A program made the position numbers and the translations under genes. The notes below the pieces were generated by a model. It was not told where the DNA came from and searched no databases. It saw only the letters and a program-made list of their open reading frames with translations. 64,000 bases of DNA, taken from the NCBI GenBank assembly GCA_964476595.1, contig CAYZCL010000041.1:12464-76463 (forward strand), written 5' to 3'. Numbering within the stretch: position 1 is the first letter of the stretch; each line of letters opens with the position of its first letter. This DNA comes from JALSRD01 sp964476595. Lineage in GTDB: Bacteria; Desulfobacterota; Desulfobacteria; Desulfobacterales; JALSRD01. Shown piece after piece: positions 1 through 9,171 of the stretch.

Positions 1-784
1 AAGCGCGTTGGGCGGTGATCATGTTGACGAACTCGGTGGCCAGGTCCACGTTGGAGATTTCCAACGTGCTTGAAATGACATTGCCGAAATCGCCGTTGCC
101 GGGCACCCCCAACACGGCGTCTCCGGAGTCTGCGGTCTGGCGCCACAAATTGTTGCTCATTTTGCCCAGACCGTTGATGTTGGCGAACTCGTAGAGGGAC
201 ACCTGGTACAGCGCCTGGGGCTGGCCGTAATTGGGGTCCGTTTCAGGCAGCGTGCTGTCGACACCGTAGAAAATGCCGTTGTTGTCCACGGTGATGCTCT
301 CCCACTGGTCCAGATCGATACTGATGTCTTCAGGCGCATAGGGCGCGGCCGGATCGGGTTCACCATTGGCCAGGATATTGAAACCCTGGACGTTCATGCC
401 GGACAGGGTGATCAGGTTGCCGTCTTTATCGAAAGAGAAGTCCCCCGCGCGGGTATAATAAGTCTCGGTGTCATCGGCTACACGGAAAAAGCCGCCTCCG
501 TTGATGGAAAGGTCGGTGGCGTTGCCTGTGGACTGCAGGGGTCCCTGGGTCCAGTCGAATCGCAGCCCGACCACCGCCACCCCGTTTCCGATCTCGTTGC
601 CCGAAAATCCGCTGTTGACGTTGGAGGAAACAATGTTGGTGGTCTGGTTGAGTACGTTGGCGAAAGACAGCGTCGAACTTTTGAAGCCCGGCGTGTTGAC
701 GTTGGCAATGTTGTCCCCGATGGATTCCAGATACTGCTTGTTGGCGTTCAGTCCGGTCACTCCGGAATACAGTGATCGCATCAT
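1..784 (-). CDS. flgE: Flagellar hook-basal body protein, FlgE-like (partial, 3' end off the window)
   Basis: About 261 codons are visible; the C-terminus runs off the left edge. The start is a doubled ATG at 784 with an ideal GGAGG at 794-798. The N-terminus (RSLYSGVTGLNANKQYLES) and DNIANVNTPGFK are the D0 signature shared by rod and hook proteins exported by the flagellar type III system. At the left edge VNMITAQRA belongs to the C-terminal D0 helix, so only a few dozen residues are missing and the full protein would be near 275 residues. That is short for an enterobacterial hook protein and nearer FlgF/FlgG, but its place directly after flgD argues for the hook subunit. FlgG is the alternative. 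Confidence 0.85.
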   Translation of the reverse strand, partial: MMRSLYSGVTGLNANKQYLESIGDNIANVNTPGFKSSTLSFANVLNQTTNIVSSNVNSGFSGNEIGNGVAVVGLRFDWTQGPLQSTGNATDLSINGGGFFRVADDTETYYTRAGDFSFDKDGNLITLSGMNVQGFNILANGEPDPAAPYAPEDISIDLDQWESITVDNNGIFYGVDSTLPETDPNYGQPQALYQVSLYEFANINGLGKMSNNLWRQTADSGDAVLGVPGNGDFGNVISSTLEISNVDLATEFVNMITAQRA

Positions 785-855
785 GGTGTATATCCTCCCT
801 TGTTGAATGGCACGTTTTTTTCAATCCCGAGTATTCTGCGAACGGCTATCTGCGG

Positions 856-1569
856 CTATCGCAGGCCCTCTTCGACCTCGTCCTCCCCCTGTTCAGGGGT
901 CATCTCCGGATTGGTGACTTCGCGCACGGCGGCCAGCGGCACCAAGTTATCACCAGTCATGAGATAAGGGCTGCCGTTACGGTAGGTGACACCTGTCACC
1001 CGTCCCTGGGTGTACTTGTCGGTCTCCAGGGGAACATTGTCTTCGCCTATGGCATGCACCTCGAACATGTAAATACCCGCCGGGACGTCCTCGGCGTCGC
1101 TGTCGGTGCCGTTCCAGGTCAGGCTGTGGTGACCGGCACCCATGGCGCCGGCCTGTAAGGTCGTCACGAAATTGCCCGCCGAGTTGAATATGTCGACAGA
1201 GACGTCGGCGGCGTTGGCGGGCAGGTCGAACTCCAGTGTGGCGTCTGCCCCTTCGGCCAGTTCCATGGTGTTGCCGCTGGCCGTGATGTCCTTGCCGATC
1301 ATGCCCACGGCCTGGGCGTTGTTGAGAGAATTCTGGTACATCTGCAGGGTTTCGAGGTTCTTGTTGGCGTTGGTCAACTGCTCCAGTGCGCTGAACTGGG
1401 CCAACTGGGCGACGAATTCCGAATTGTCCATGGGATTCAGGGGATCCTGGTTCTGCAGTTCGGTTACCAGTAGCATCAGGAAATCGTCCTTTCCCAGGGC
1501 ATTCGGATCCGACGAATATATCTGGGTGTTGTCGGTCGTTTTGCTGTTGACGGAATCGGTTGTGATCAT
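856..1569 (-). CDS. flgD: Flagellar hook capping/assembly protein FlgD
   Basis: 237 residues. The scaffold that caps the growing hook and is needed for hook subunit polymerisation outside the cell. The N-terminal signature KDDFLMLLVTELQNQDPLNP and DNSEFVAQLAQFSALEQL is diagnostic for FlgD; the C-terminal half carries the FlgD Ig/Tudor-like region (SLTWNGTD, VPAGIYMFEV). The ATG at 1569 is chosen because AAAGGAGGAAG lies just upstream; upstream in-frame starts would run into fliK. The C-terminus ends in an acidic tail (EQGEDEVEEGLR). It lies between fliK and flgE in the basal-body operon, with about 70 nt to flgE. Confidence 0.93.
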   Translation of the reverse strand: MITTDSVNSKTTDNTQIYSSDPNALGKDDFLMLLVTELQNQDPLNPMDNSEFVAQLAQFSALEQLTNANKNLETLQMYQNSLNNAQAVGMIGKDITASGNTMELAEGADATLEFDLPANAADVSVDIFNSAGNFVTTLQAGAMGAGHHSLTWNGTDSDAEDVPAGIYMFEVHAIGEDNVPLETDKYTQGRVTGVTYRNGSPYLMTGDNLVPLAAVREVTNPEMTPEQGEDEVEEGLR

Positions 1570-1637
1570 AACGGCTTCCTCCTTTAATCTTGTCGGCGCC
1601 TCCCGCCCGGCGGCTTCCGCGGCCGACGGGGCGCGTT

Positions 1638-3215
1638 TCATGCAAAGTAATCCACCAGCCCCACCCGCGACCACTGCACCGTGGAGCGCGGCACCTCGGT
1701 TTCCTCGACGGTGGCCGGGGATCCGCCCCCGCCGGTGTCTGCGTCACCGGCGGGGTTGCGCGGCGAAGCGGAGGCCCGGGCATTGCCGTCCCCGGTTTCC
1801 TGCTGTCCCCCGGATACCGAGACGTCCAGGCGGTCGATCTGTAAGTTGTGCTGCTGCAGTTCGTTTTTCAGGTGGCTGATGTGGCTCTCGATCATGTCCC
1901 GCACCCAGGTCGATTCGGTCAGGATCTTGAGGGTCACTTGACCGTGATCGGTGGACACGTGCAGCTTCAGGTGCCCCAGGCTCTCCGGTTTCAGGTCGAT
2001 GCGCGCCTCGGCCCGGCCGTTCCGGAGATGAAAGACGGTCTTTTCGGCCACCTGCTGCATCAGGTCCTGGTGGAAAGGCTGCGCCGGCGCCTCAGGTGCG
2101 GTGACGCCGCCGCTGGCCTGCACGTGGCCGGATGCGGCGTGATGCCCCTGGAACAGTCCAGTCTGTCCGCTCTGGCTGTCGGCCCCTATGCGGGCCACGC
2201 GTCCCGGAGCCGATATTTCCGGAGCGGCGGCTGCCGCCGAATGGCCCTGTCCCTGGGGGGCCGCCGTTTCCGTGGGCACGGCAGCCGGTGCCGCCTGCGG
2301 CTGAACCTGGAGCTGGGCCGCAGACGGAGCGCCCCCCTTTCCGGAAACCGCCGCTCTGGCAACCGGCGCGGCCGGGCTGTCCACCTCGACCGACGATGCC
2401 GCGGCGGGTGCCGCCTGGGGCTTTCCGGCGAACCTGGCCGGCGTGCCCACCTGAGCTGTCTCACTTCCCGCCTTCTTGCTGTCTCCAGGTGCTGAGCTTT
2501 TCGCCGGGCGGCCCGCTTCAGCCGCGGTCCCCCCGGTGGGGAGATGTTTCTTCGCCTCACCGGCGGCGCCGGCGGCCGCTTTGTCGGAAACTACGCGCGG
2601 GGTCTCGTCATCCCCGGCCGGTGGTTCGGCACCCTGCCCGGTCGGTGTCGGCGGCGGATTCTCTTCGGCGGCCATTTTTCCCGTCGCCGGCGACCCTGCT
2701 CCCGCGGCTACTGCCACCGACTGCCGGGTGCCGTCGGGATTTTCCGCGACGGTCCCGTCGTCCCGGGGTACGTCATCCGCCGGCTGGCTTTCGCTGTCGT
2801 GCGTTTCGGCCGGCTTGCGGTTTTGCTGCGCCTGTTCGGGGCGCTGTCCCCCGGCCCCCGAAGCCGCCTCTTGTCCGTGCGCTGCGGCCCGTTGCGGCTG
2901 CGCCGCATCCTCCTCATCCCCCCCGGACCGCCGGGGGGATACTTTCCGCTGCGGGGACGGCGGGTCCGGCCGCCGTGAAACCGCCCCGCCGTCGCGGCGT
3001 CCCTCCGCAGGGGCGCGCTCAAACCGAGGGGATGCCGGCGACGGTGCAAAATCCGTCTTGTTGCGCCGCATCTCCTCCAGCGAGAAACGGAAGCTGCCCG
3101 GTTCCGGCGGCCGCGACAGGTCGGCGTCCAGCGACGGGCGGAGAAAGTCCCTCGGCGCGCCGCTGCGCCGCATCTCCAGGCTATCGAAAAATGTCGTCAG
3201 TTCTGCTCTACTCAT
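1638..3215 (-). CDS. fliK: Flagellar hook-length control protein FliK
   Basis: 525 residues. The secreted ruler that measures hook length and triggers the export specificity switch through FlhB. The long N-terminal and central part is Ala/Pro/Gly/Glu-rich low complexity, as expected for the extended ruler; the conserved C-terminal domain (about residues 385-480) holds ARIDLKPESLGHLKLHVSTD and the following helix-rich switch region. The chosen ATG at 3215 overlaps the 3' end of fliJ by 8 nt, typical coupling in this operon; a longer reading frame upstream would lie inside fliJ. A second, unrelated-looking FliK-like protein is encoded at 40846-42126. Confidence 0.9.
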   Translation of the reverse strand: MSRAELTTFFDSLEMRRSGAPRDFLRPSLDADLSRPPEPGSFRFSLEEMRRNKTDFAPSPASPRFERAPAEGRRDGGAVSRRPDPPSPQRKVSPRRSGGDEEDAAQPQRAAAHGQEAASGAGGQRPEQAQQNRKPAETHDSESQPADDVPRDDGTVAENPDGTRQSVAVAAGAGSPATGKMAAEENPPPTPTGQGAEPPAGDDETPRVVSDKAAAGAAGEAKKHLPTGGTAAEAGRPAKSSAPGDSKKAGSETAQVGTPARFAGKPQAAPAAASSVEVDSPAAPVARAAVSGKGGAPSAAQLQVQPQAAPAAVPTETAAPQGQGHSAAAAAPEISAPGRVARIGADSQSGQTGLFQGHHAASGHVQASGGVTAPEAPAQPFHQDLMQQVAEKTVFHLRNGRAEARIDLKPESLGHLKLHVSTDHGQVTLKILTESTWVRDMIESHISHLKNELQQHNLQIDRLDVSVSGGQQETGDGNARASASPRNPAGDADTGGGGSPATVEETEVPRSTVQWSRVGLVDYFA

Positions 3216-3660
3216 CTGGACCGCCCTTCCGAATGAAAGTATTGGTCGCCACATCATCGAAAAACAGCCGTTCCCTGTGCCGCAGGTGCTGCATGTCCCG
3301 CTGCCAATGCCGCTCTTTGAGCTTGTCAATCATCTTTCTCTTCCTGGCCGCCGCCTGCAGCTCCAGGCGCTTTTCGCATACCTTTTGCCGGGCCTCTTCG
3401 ATGCAGGTCTGCTGGCGTCGAATAGCGTCCTGCATGAGCGCCAGGTATTCGGTGTACCCCCGGGCCGCGGTGCCGGCCAGAGGGCCGTGCTCCTGCAGCT
3501 GCCGGAACGACCGGGCCGCAGCCGCCCGCCGGCTCTGAAACTCGCCCAGTTTGCCGTGTTCCTCGTCCAGCTGCCTTTGCGCCTCGGCCAGCGCCTTTTC
3601 CAGGATCTCCTCCTGGAGTTTGCGGTATCGCAGCAGCGGTTCCAGTCTGAAGGATCCCAT
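3208..3660 (-). CDS. fliJ: Flagellar export chaperone/stalk protein FliJ
   Basis: 150 residues, almost entirely charged coiled coil (FRLEPLLRYRKLQEEILEKAL at the N-terminus), the pattern of the FliJ stalk that fits into the FliI hexamer and contacts FlhA in the export gate. ATG at 3660 lies 3 nt after the fliI stop with AGGAG just upstream, and the 3' end overlaps fliK. Sequence conservation in this family is low, so the call rests on length, coiled-coil character, the N-terminal FxLxxLLxxR pattern and position after fliI. Confidence 0.88.
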   Translation of the reverse strand: MGSFRLEPLLRYRKLQEEILEKALAEAQRQLDEEHGKLGEFQSRRAAAARSFRQLQEHGPLAGTAARGYTEYLALMQDAIRRQQTCIEEARQKVCEKRLELQAAARKRKMIDKLKERHWQRDMQHLRHRERLFFDDVATNTFIRKGGPDE

Positions 3661-3663
3661 GCG

Positions 3664-4995
3664 TTACTCCTGTTCTCCTCCGAAAAGCGCCGCCAGCATG
3701 CGGCGGCTCTCTTCCAGGGGAATGTTTTCGCGGTCGCTCTGCACCAGGAATGCGTTGATGGGTCCGATCATGTCCACGGCACGGTCGATGGCGGCATTGC
3801 TTCCGCGCACGTAGGCACCGATGTTGATCAGGTCTTCGGCCCTGCGGTAGGTGGCCAGCAGCGACTTGAGCTCCGCCGCGGCCCGTTGCTGCTCCGGGTC
3901 GGTGACGTCGCTCATCACGCGGCTGACGCTGGCCAGCACGTCCACCGCCGGGTAGTGGTTCTGGACGGCCAGCTCGCGGGTCAGCACGATGTGACCGTCA
4001 AGGATGGAACGCACCGCGTCGGCCACCGGCTCGTTCATGTCGTCGCCTTCGACCAGCACGGTGTACAGGCCGGTGATGCTGCCGCTGCCGTCGGCATTGC
4101 CGGCACGCTCCAGCAGGCGCGGCAGCAGGGTGAAAACCGACGGGGTATAGCCTTTGGAGGTGGGCGGTTCTCCCAAGGCCAGGCCGATCTCGCGCTGGGC
4201 CATGGCGAAGCGGGTAACCGAGTCCATCATCAGGTTGACGTGCAGGTTGCGGTCCCGGAAGTACTCCGCGATGGCCGTGGCGATGAACGCGCCGCGCACC
4301 CGGATGAGGGGCAGGTGATCCGAGGTAGCCACCACCACCACGGATCTCCGGCGGCCTTCCTCTCCAAGGATCTTGTCAATGAAGTCGTTGACCTCACGGC
4401 CCCGTTCGCCGATGAGGGCGATGACGTTGACGTCGGCGCTGCTGTTGCGGGCGATCATGCCCATGAGAACACTCTTGCCCACCCCAGAACCGGCGAAGAT
4501 GCCCATGCGCTGACCGCAACCCAGGGTCAGCAGGCCGTCGATGGATTTCACCGCGGTGCTCAGCGCCCGGTTGATGGGCCGACGGTTGAGCGGGTTGAGC
4601 GGTTCGGCGTACAGGGGATACGCCTGCGGGCAGTCGATGGGGCCGCGGCCGTCGATGGGATTTCCCATGCCGTCGACCACGCGTCCCAGCAGTTCCTCCC
4701 CTACGGGGATCACTGCGCGGGGTTCCATGGCCTCCACGGGGCAGCCGGGCGCCAGGCCGTGGCACTCGCTCAGCGGCATCAGCAGCATGGTTTCGTCCCG
4801 GAAGCCCAGCACTTCGGCCATCACCGTGTGTCCGGCGTCCCCAGTGTGCACGGTGCACACACTGCCGATGTTGGCCTCCAGCCCGCGGGCCTCAATGACC
4901 AGGCCCACCACCTTGGTCACCCGCCCCAGCCGGCCGATGGTCTCCAGGCTTTCCAGCAGTTGAAAATAATGCGCCAGGTCCAGTTCAGTCGTCAC
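3664..4995 (-). CDS. fliI: Flagellar export ATPase FliI
   Basis: 443 residues with the GTG start at 4995, which overlaps fliH by 11 nt; the family length (about 435-455) supports this over an ATG at 5049. Cytoplasmic hexameric ATPase energising type III export. Walker A is AGSGVGKS (about residues 168-175); the F1-like core shows GERGREVNDFI, MMDSVTRFAMAQREIGLALG and EPPTSKGYTPSVFTLLPRLLERAG, all highly conserved in FliI/YscN and distinguishing it from F1 beta subunits. It is flanked by fliH and fliJ, its regulator and stalk. Confidence 0.97.
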   Translation of the reverse strand: MTTELDLAHYFQLLESLETIGRLGRVTKVVGLVIEARGLEANIGSVCTVHTGDAGHTVMAEVLGFRDETMLLMPLSECHGLAPGCPVEAMEPRAVIPVGEELLGRVVDGMGNPIDGRGPIDCPQAYPLYAEPLNPLNRRPINRALSTAVKSIDGLLTLGCGQRMGIFAGSGVGKSVLMGMIARNSSADVNVIALIGERGREVNDFIDKILGEEGRRRSVVVVATSDHLPLIRVRGAFIATAIAEYFRDRNLHVNLMMDSVTRFAMAQREIGLALGEPPTSKGYTPSVFTLLPRLLERAGNADGSGSITGLYTVLVEGDDMNEPVADAVRSILDGHIVLTRELAVQNHYPAVDVLASVSRVMSDVTDPEQQRAAAELKSLLATYRRAEDLINIGAYVRGSNAAIDRAVDMIGPINAFLVQSDRENIPLEESRRMLAALFGGEQE

Positions 4996-5737
4996 GGTTC
5001 TCTTCCGGTGGCATGGCTTTGGCGCCGTGCCGTTGCAGAGCTTCCTCAAAGGCCGCCGCGATGCGCGCCAGCCGCCCCTCCACGGTCGCGTCCCGGTCCC
5101 CGGCGGCGGTTCTGACCCGGCAGCCGCCCGGCGCCACGGTGGGATCGGACTCGAAGACGACCGCCTCCACGGCTCCGTCCCCCCCGAAAAGCGCCTCGGG
5201 GGTCAGGGTTTTCAGAAATGCGGCATCCTCGGGGTTGAGCACCAGCGTGACCTCCGACCTCCGGGAGAGATCCGCCATCGCACACTGCAGGCTGTGCACC
5301 ACCACCCGACGATCAATCCGCGCCTCGTGCCCGATGATCTTGCGAGCCACCGCCAGCGCCAGTTCTACGGCCTGCCCCTCGGCTTCAGCGTACAGCCCGG
5401 CCGCCCGTTCACGGACCTCCTGCAGGGCCTTCTGCATGGCCTCGGCCAGCGGCCGGAGACGGGCCTCGGTCGCCAAGCGGCCGGCTTCCAACCCCTCCCG
5501 ATAGCCATTCTCATAGGCCTGTTGTGCGGCGTCCAGAGGGGTCTCGTCACTCCGGCAGGCATCCTCGTCGGGGCCTCCGTCCGCCGGCCCGCAAGCGGAA
5601 AAATCGATGCGCCGGAACAGGTCCTGCCGGCCGGCAATGTCCCTGCGACGGCAGACGGCGTCTTCGAAATCCGGAAAACTATGCCGCATCTCGGCGCCGT
5701 CCACCCCGTTCTCTGCGCTGTCGACAAAATCAGGCAA
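4985..5737 (-). CDS. fliH: Flagellar assembly protein FliH
   Basis: 250 residues. Negative regulator and C-ring tether of FliI. The central segment (about 75-145) has the alternating small-residue helix with YENGYREGLEAGRLATEARL, and the C-terminal part resembles the V/F-ATPase peripheral stalk subunit (VALAVARKIIGHEA-like motif, DRRVVVHSLQCAMADL). The start is taken as TTG at 5737: it overlaps the fliG stop and has GGGAGG inside fliG with an 8-nt spacer; ATG at 5689 is the alternative and has a poorer ribosome-binding site. The 3' end overlaps fliI. Confidence 0.88.
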   Translation of the reverse strand: MPDFVDSAENGVDGAEMRHSFPDFEDAVCRRRDIAGRQDLFRRIDFSACGPADGGPDEDACRSDETPLDAAQQAYENGYREGLEAGRLATEARLRPLAEAMQKALQEVRERAAGLYAEAEGQAVELALAVARKIIGHEARIDRRVVVHSLQCAMADLSRRSEVTLVLNPEDAAFLKTLTPEALFGGDGAVEAVVFESDPTVAPGGCRVRTAAGDRDATVEGRLARIAAAFEEALQRHGAKAMPPEENRDD

Positions 5738-6734
5738 TGAGATCGCCTCCCCCCCGGCCGCTGATCACGATTTCGCCCTTGCTCTCCATCTCCTGGATGA
5801 TGCGGGTCACCTTCTGCTGGGCTTCTTCCACCTCGGCCATGCGCACCGGCCCTAGAGATTCGATCTCTTCCTGCAGGATCTCGGCGGCCCGCTGGGACAT
5901 GTTGCGGAAGACCTTTTCCTTGGATTCTTCAGCCGCCGCCTTGAGCGCCACCGCCAGTTCGCGGGTCTCCACCTGGCGCAGGACCTTCTGCATGCCCCGA
6001 TCGTCCACCAGCACCAGGTCGTCGAAAACGAACATGCGCTCCTTGATGCGGGCGGCCAGCTCGGGGTCGATCTCCTCGATATCGGCCATGATCTGGTCCC
6101 CCACCAGTTCAGCCGACTGGTTGAGAATATCCGCCAGATGATCGATGCCGCCGGCCTGGTAGGTCGGCGAGGTGGCGCTGCTGTCCAGGATCTCCTTGAA
6201 CACGCGGTCGACTTCGGCCACCATCTCGGACATGACCTTCTTCAGGTTGGCGATCCGGATGGCCACCTCCCCGCGCAGTTCGTCGGGCAACGCGCCGAGC
6301 ACCCGACTCGCGTTTTCGGCCTTGAGGTGCGAAACGATCAGCGCGATGGTCTGGGGATGTTCGTGGCGGATGGTCTCGGCCAGCTGTTCGGGGTCCATGG
6401 CCTCAATGGCCTCGAGCTTTTGCCTCCCGGGTTCTTCCTGCTCCCCGCTCTGGTGGGCCTTGTCCTTCTTCTGCGCCCCCTGCCCCGCATCCTGCCCGGC
6501 CGCTGGCGGCAGGGCCTCTCGGCCGTAGCGCGGCGCTAGAGTGATGAACTCCTGCGCAACCTTTTCGATCACCTCCGGCGCGATGTCCCCCAGCTGGGAG
6601 ACGTGCACCATGACCTGCTCGCGTTCCCCGTCTGAGAGCTGCATCAGCACCTCCTGGACCGCTTCCTTGCCCAGCGCTTTCATCAACACCGCTACTTTCA
6701 GGGGGCCGGACAGCTGTGTGGTATCCATATGCAA
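5730..6734 (-). CDS. fliG: Flagellar motor switch protein FliG
   Basis: 334 residues. C-ring torque-generating protein that binds the MS ring (FliF) and interacts with MotA. Seen: N-terminal FliF-binding region (LKVAVLMKALGKEAVQEVL), a polar linker (QKKDKAHQSGEQEEPGRQK), the hallmark EHPQTIALIVSHL, the middle domain, and the C-terminal armadillo domain with the charged torque helix containing VDDRGMQKVLRQVETRELA. Start ATG at 6734; an ATG two codons later (6728) is equally possible. About 65 nt separate it from fliF, the largest gap in the basal-body operon. Confidence 0.97.
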   Translation of the reverse strand: MHMDTTQLSGPLKVAVLMKALGKEAVQEVLMQLSDGEREQVMVHVSQLGDIAPEVIEKVAQEFITLAPRYGREALPPAAGQDAGQGAQKKDKAHQSGEQEEPGRQKLEAIEAMDPEQLAETIRHEHPQTIALIVSHLKAENASRVLGALPDELRGEVAIRIANLKKVMSEMVAEVDRVFKEILDSSATSPTYQAGGIDHLADILNQSAELVGDQIMADIEEIDPELAARIKERMFVFDDLVLVDDRGMQKVLRQVETRELAVALKAAAEESKEKVFRNMSQRAAEILQEEIESLGPVRMAEVEEAQQKVTRIIQEMESKGEIVISGRGGGDLIA

Positions 6735-6799
6735 TCAGTTTCCCTGGTCAGAGATGGCGTGTCCGCCGATGACTCACCCTGCGCCTGCCGCCCCCGCCG

Positions 6800-8398
6800 T
6801 CAGGATTCCTTCATCCATTCCCGGATGAGCTGAACCGAGGCCGTGTTGTCGCGCATGACCAGCCGGGAAGCTTGGTCGCTGTACGGCAGGTTGCGGGCCT
6901 GACTCTCGTACTCGTTCTCGATTTCGCCAACAGTTTTGGGCAACTGCTGCAGCAGCTGCACGTCCTGTCCAGCGCCGCCCGTCAGCCAGCGCACCAGCGG
7001 CCGGATGATGAACAGGAAGGTGAAGAAGAGGATGAATCCGGCGATGCCGTACTTGACCAGCTGGCGGTGCCGGCTGATCCGGGCCATCCATCCCGGCGGC
7101 GCCTCCTTGGGCTGCGCGAGGGCGTCCCAGGACTCGGTGTCGAAGGGGATGTTCTCGACCACGACCTCGTCGCCCCGGGCGGCGTCGAAATTGATGGCTC
7201 GCTTGACGATGTTCTCCAGCTGCTTGAGCTCCTCGGGCTTTCGGGCGACGTACTGCATCTCCACTTTGCCGTCGGCGCCGGGCACCTTCCGGTAGGTGCC
7301 GTCCACGATGACGGCCACGGACGTCTTGAGCAGCCGCACGGACGGTTCGACCACGTGACTGGTGACCTTGCCGATCTCATAGTTGACCATCCGGTTCTGC
7401 TTCTGGATGGCCGGGAGATCGGTGGCGGCGGTGGAGTTGGTGGCATTGGGGGAGTTGTAGGCGGTCTTTCCGGGTACCCCCATGGGGATCTGGTCCGGGC
7501 GGGCCGCGATCTCGCTGCTCTTCTTCTCGCTGCGAACCACTTGGTTCTGGGGCAGGAATTTCTCCTCGGTCGTCTCCCGCTGCCGGAAGTCGAAGTCGCA
7601 GGAGGCCCGCACGATGGCCTTGGCGGGCCCCAGGGCGTTGTCGAGCATGGTCTTGATCTTGTTCTCCAGGTTGCGCTCCACCTTCTGCTGGTATTCGAGC
7701 AGCAGGATGCTCTTGCGGCCCAGCTGCATCTCGTCCTCAAAGCCGGACAGGATGTTGCCGGAATTGTCAACCACCGTGACGTTCTGCGGTTTGAGCCCCG
7801 AGACGCTGGCCGAGACCAGGTGCACGATGCCGTCGACCTGCCCCCGCGAAAGGTGCCGGCCGGGCTTGAGCCTGAGTACCACCGAGGCCGTGGCCGGCTC
7901 CTGGTCCTCGATGAACAGCGACTTGGCGGCCATCACGATGTGCACCCGCGACCCCTCCACCTCCTCGAGATCGTTGATGGTGCGCGCCAGTTCCCCCTGC
8001 AGGGCCCGCTGGTAGTTGACGTTCTGGGCGAACTCGGTCATCCCCAGGTTGGACTTGTCGAAGATCTCCATGCCGATGCCGCCGCCCTGGGGGATTCCCT
8101 GGGAGGCCATTTCCATCCGCGTCTCGTAGAGCTTCTCCTTGGGCACCTGGATGGTGCGCCCCTTGTCGGTGAGCCGGTAATCAATGCGCTGCGCCTTGAG
8201 CCAGGCCACCACCTGCCCGGCGTCTTCGGCTGACAGCCGGCTGTAGAGCGTCTGGTAGTCCGGCCTGCCGGCCCAAGTGATGATGAAATAGAACACCGTG
8301 GCGGAAAGACCGACGAGGGCGAAAAGCGCGATCTTTTTGCCGGGCGACAGGTTCTGGAAAAGTGTCTTCATCTGCGTGGCGACACCGGGCATCTGCAT
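6800..8398 (-). CDS. fliF: Flagellar MS-ring protein FliF
   Basis: 532 residues. Inner-membrane ring on which the basal body is built. Two membrane segments are visible: about 23-41 (IALFALVGLSATVFYFIIT) and about 440-458 (IAGFILFFTFLFIIRPLV), with the YscJ-like ring-building motifs between (QTLYSRLSAEDAGQVVAWLK, ASVVLRLKPGRHLS) and the FliG-binding C-terminal helix at the end (VQLIREWMKES). ATG at 8398 is preceded by CAGGAG. It follows fliE by 21 nt. Confidence 0.97.
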   Translation of the reverse strand: MQMPGVATQMKTLFQNLSPGKKIALFALVGLSATVFYFIITWAGRPDYQTLYSRLSAEDAGQVVAWLKAQRIDYRLTDKGRTIQVPKEKLYETRMEMASQGIPQGGGIGMEIFDKSNLGMTEFAQNVNYQRALQGELARTINDLEEVEGSRVHIVMAAKSLFIEDQEPATASVVLRLKPGRHLSRGQVDGIVHLVSASVSGLKPQNVTVVDNSGNILSGFEDEMQLGRKSILLLEYQQKVERNLENKIKTMLDNALGPAKAIVRASCDFDFRQRETTEEKFLPQNQVVRSEKKSSEIAARPDQIPMGVPGKTAYNSPNATNSTAATDLPAIQKQNRMVNYEIGKVTSHVVEPSVRLLKTSVAVIVDGTYRKVPGADGKVEMQYVARKPEELKQLENIVKRAINFDAARGDEVVVENIPFDTESWDALAQPKEAPPGWMARISRHRQLVKYGIAGFILFFTFLFIIRPLVRWLTGGAGQDVQLLQQLPKTVGEIENEYESQARNLPYSDQASRLVMRDNTASVQLIREWMKES

Positions 8399-8419
8399 GG
8401 TTAACGGCTCTCCTGGGGG

Positions 8420-8722
8420 TTAAATCTGCATCCTCATGATTTCCTGGTAGGCCTCGACAACCTTGTTGCGAATCTGGAGCATGAACTCCAGCGAGATATT
8501 GGCCTTCTCGAGATTGATCATCGTGCTGTGAATGCTGACGTCCTCGCCGGCCACCATGCGCTGGGCCTGCTCGTCGGCCGTTCGGATCTGCCGGTCGACT
8601 TCCGCCAGGGAGTCGCTGAGCACGTCGCCGAAACCCCTCTCCTGCCCTTCCCGGCTCTTCTTCGAATCCATTTCCGGCAGGGCCGCCGGTTGGATATTGC
8701 TGTCGATTCGCAATTCATCCAT
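8420..8722 (-). CDS. fliE: Flagellar hook-basal body complex protein FliE
   Basis: 100 residues, the usual size. Junction protein between MS ring and rod and an early export substrate. The conserved C-terminal half (INLEKANISLEFMLQIRNKV, EAYQEIMRMQI) is diagnostic. It starts 5 nt after the flgC stop, in the standard flgB-flgC-fliE order. Confidence 0.95.
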   Translation of the reverse strand: MDELRIDSNIQPAALPEMDSKKSREGQERGFGDVLSDSLAEVDRQIRTADEQAQRMVAGEDVSIHSTMINLEKANISLEFMLQIRNKVVEAYQEIMRMQI

Positions 8723-8727
8723 GATGG

Positions 8728-9165
8728 CTATTTCCCAATCTCCAGGGCCTTCATGGCCATGGACTTGATGGCGTTGACAGTGGTCACATTGGCCTCGTAG
8801 CTACGCTGGGCCGATATCATGTTAACCATCTCCTCGAAGACATTGACGTTGGGGAAACGCACCAGCCCGTCCGCGTCGGCATCCGGGTGTCCCGGCATGT
8901 ACTTGATGATGGGCGGCCGCGGATCTTCGACCACGTCAACCACCGACACCTCGGCCTGGTCGTAACGTTGCTCGATGTCCAGCAGGTCCTGGAAGGACCG
9001 CGGCCGGCGCATGGCGGCGAACACCGGCTCCTGGCGCACGTAAGGCCCCCCGGCGGCCGTGCTGGTGGTCTCCACGTTGGCGATGTTTTCGGCGATCAGA
9101 TTGAGACGCAGGCGCTGGGCGCTGAGTCCCGAAGCACTGACCTGCAGAGCGTCAAACACGTTCAT
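8728..9165 (-). CDS. flgC: Flagellar proximal rod protein FlgC
   Basis: 145 residues. Rod subunit. Seen: N-terminal D0 (FDALQVSASGLSAQRLRLNL, IAENIANVETT), the FlgC-typical segment KYMPGHPDADADGLVRFPNV, and the C-terminal helix NMISAQRSYEANVTTVNAIK. It follows flgB by 6 nt and precedes fliE. Confidence 0.96.
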   Translation of the reverse strand: MNVFDALQVSASGLSAQRLRLNLIAENIANVETTSTAAGGPYVRQEPVFAAMRRPRSFQDLLDIEQRYDQAEVSVVDVVEDPRPPIIKYMPGHPDADADGLVRFPNVNVFEEMVNMISAQRSYEANVTTVNAIKSMAMKALEIGK

Positions 9166-9171
9166 GGCGGC

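Noticed and set aside
2476..5115. 879-codon open frame on the plus strand
   Set aside because: It is antisense to fliK, fliJ and fliI; its translation is His/Gly/Pro/Arg-rich without family motifs, a usual by-product of high-GC third-position codons.
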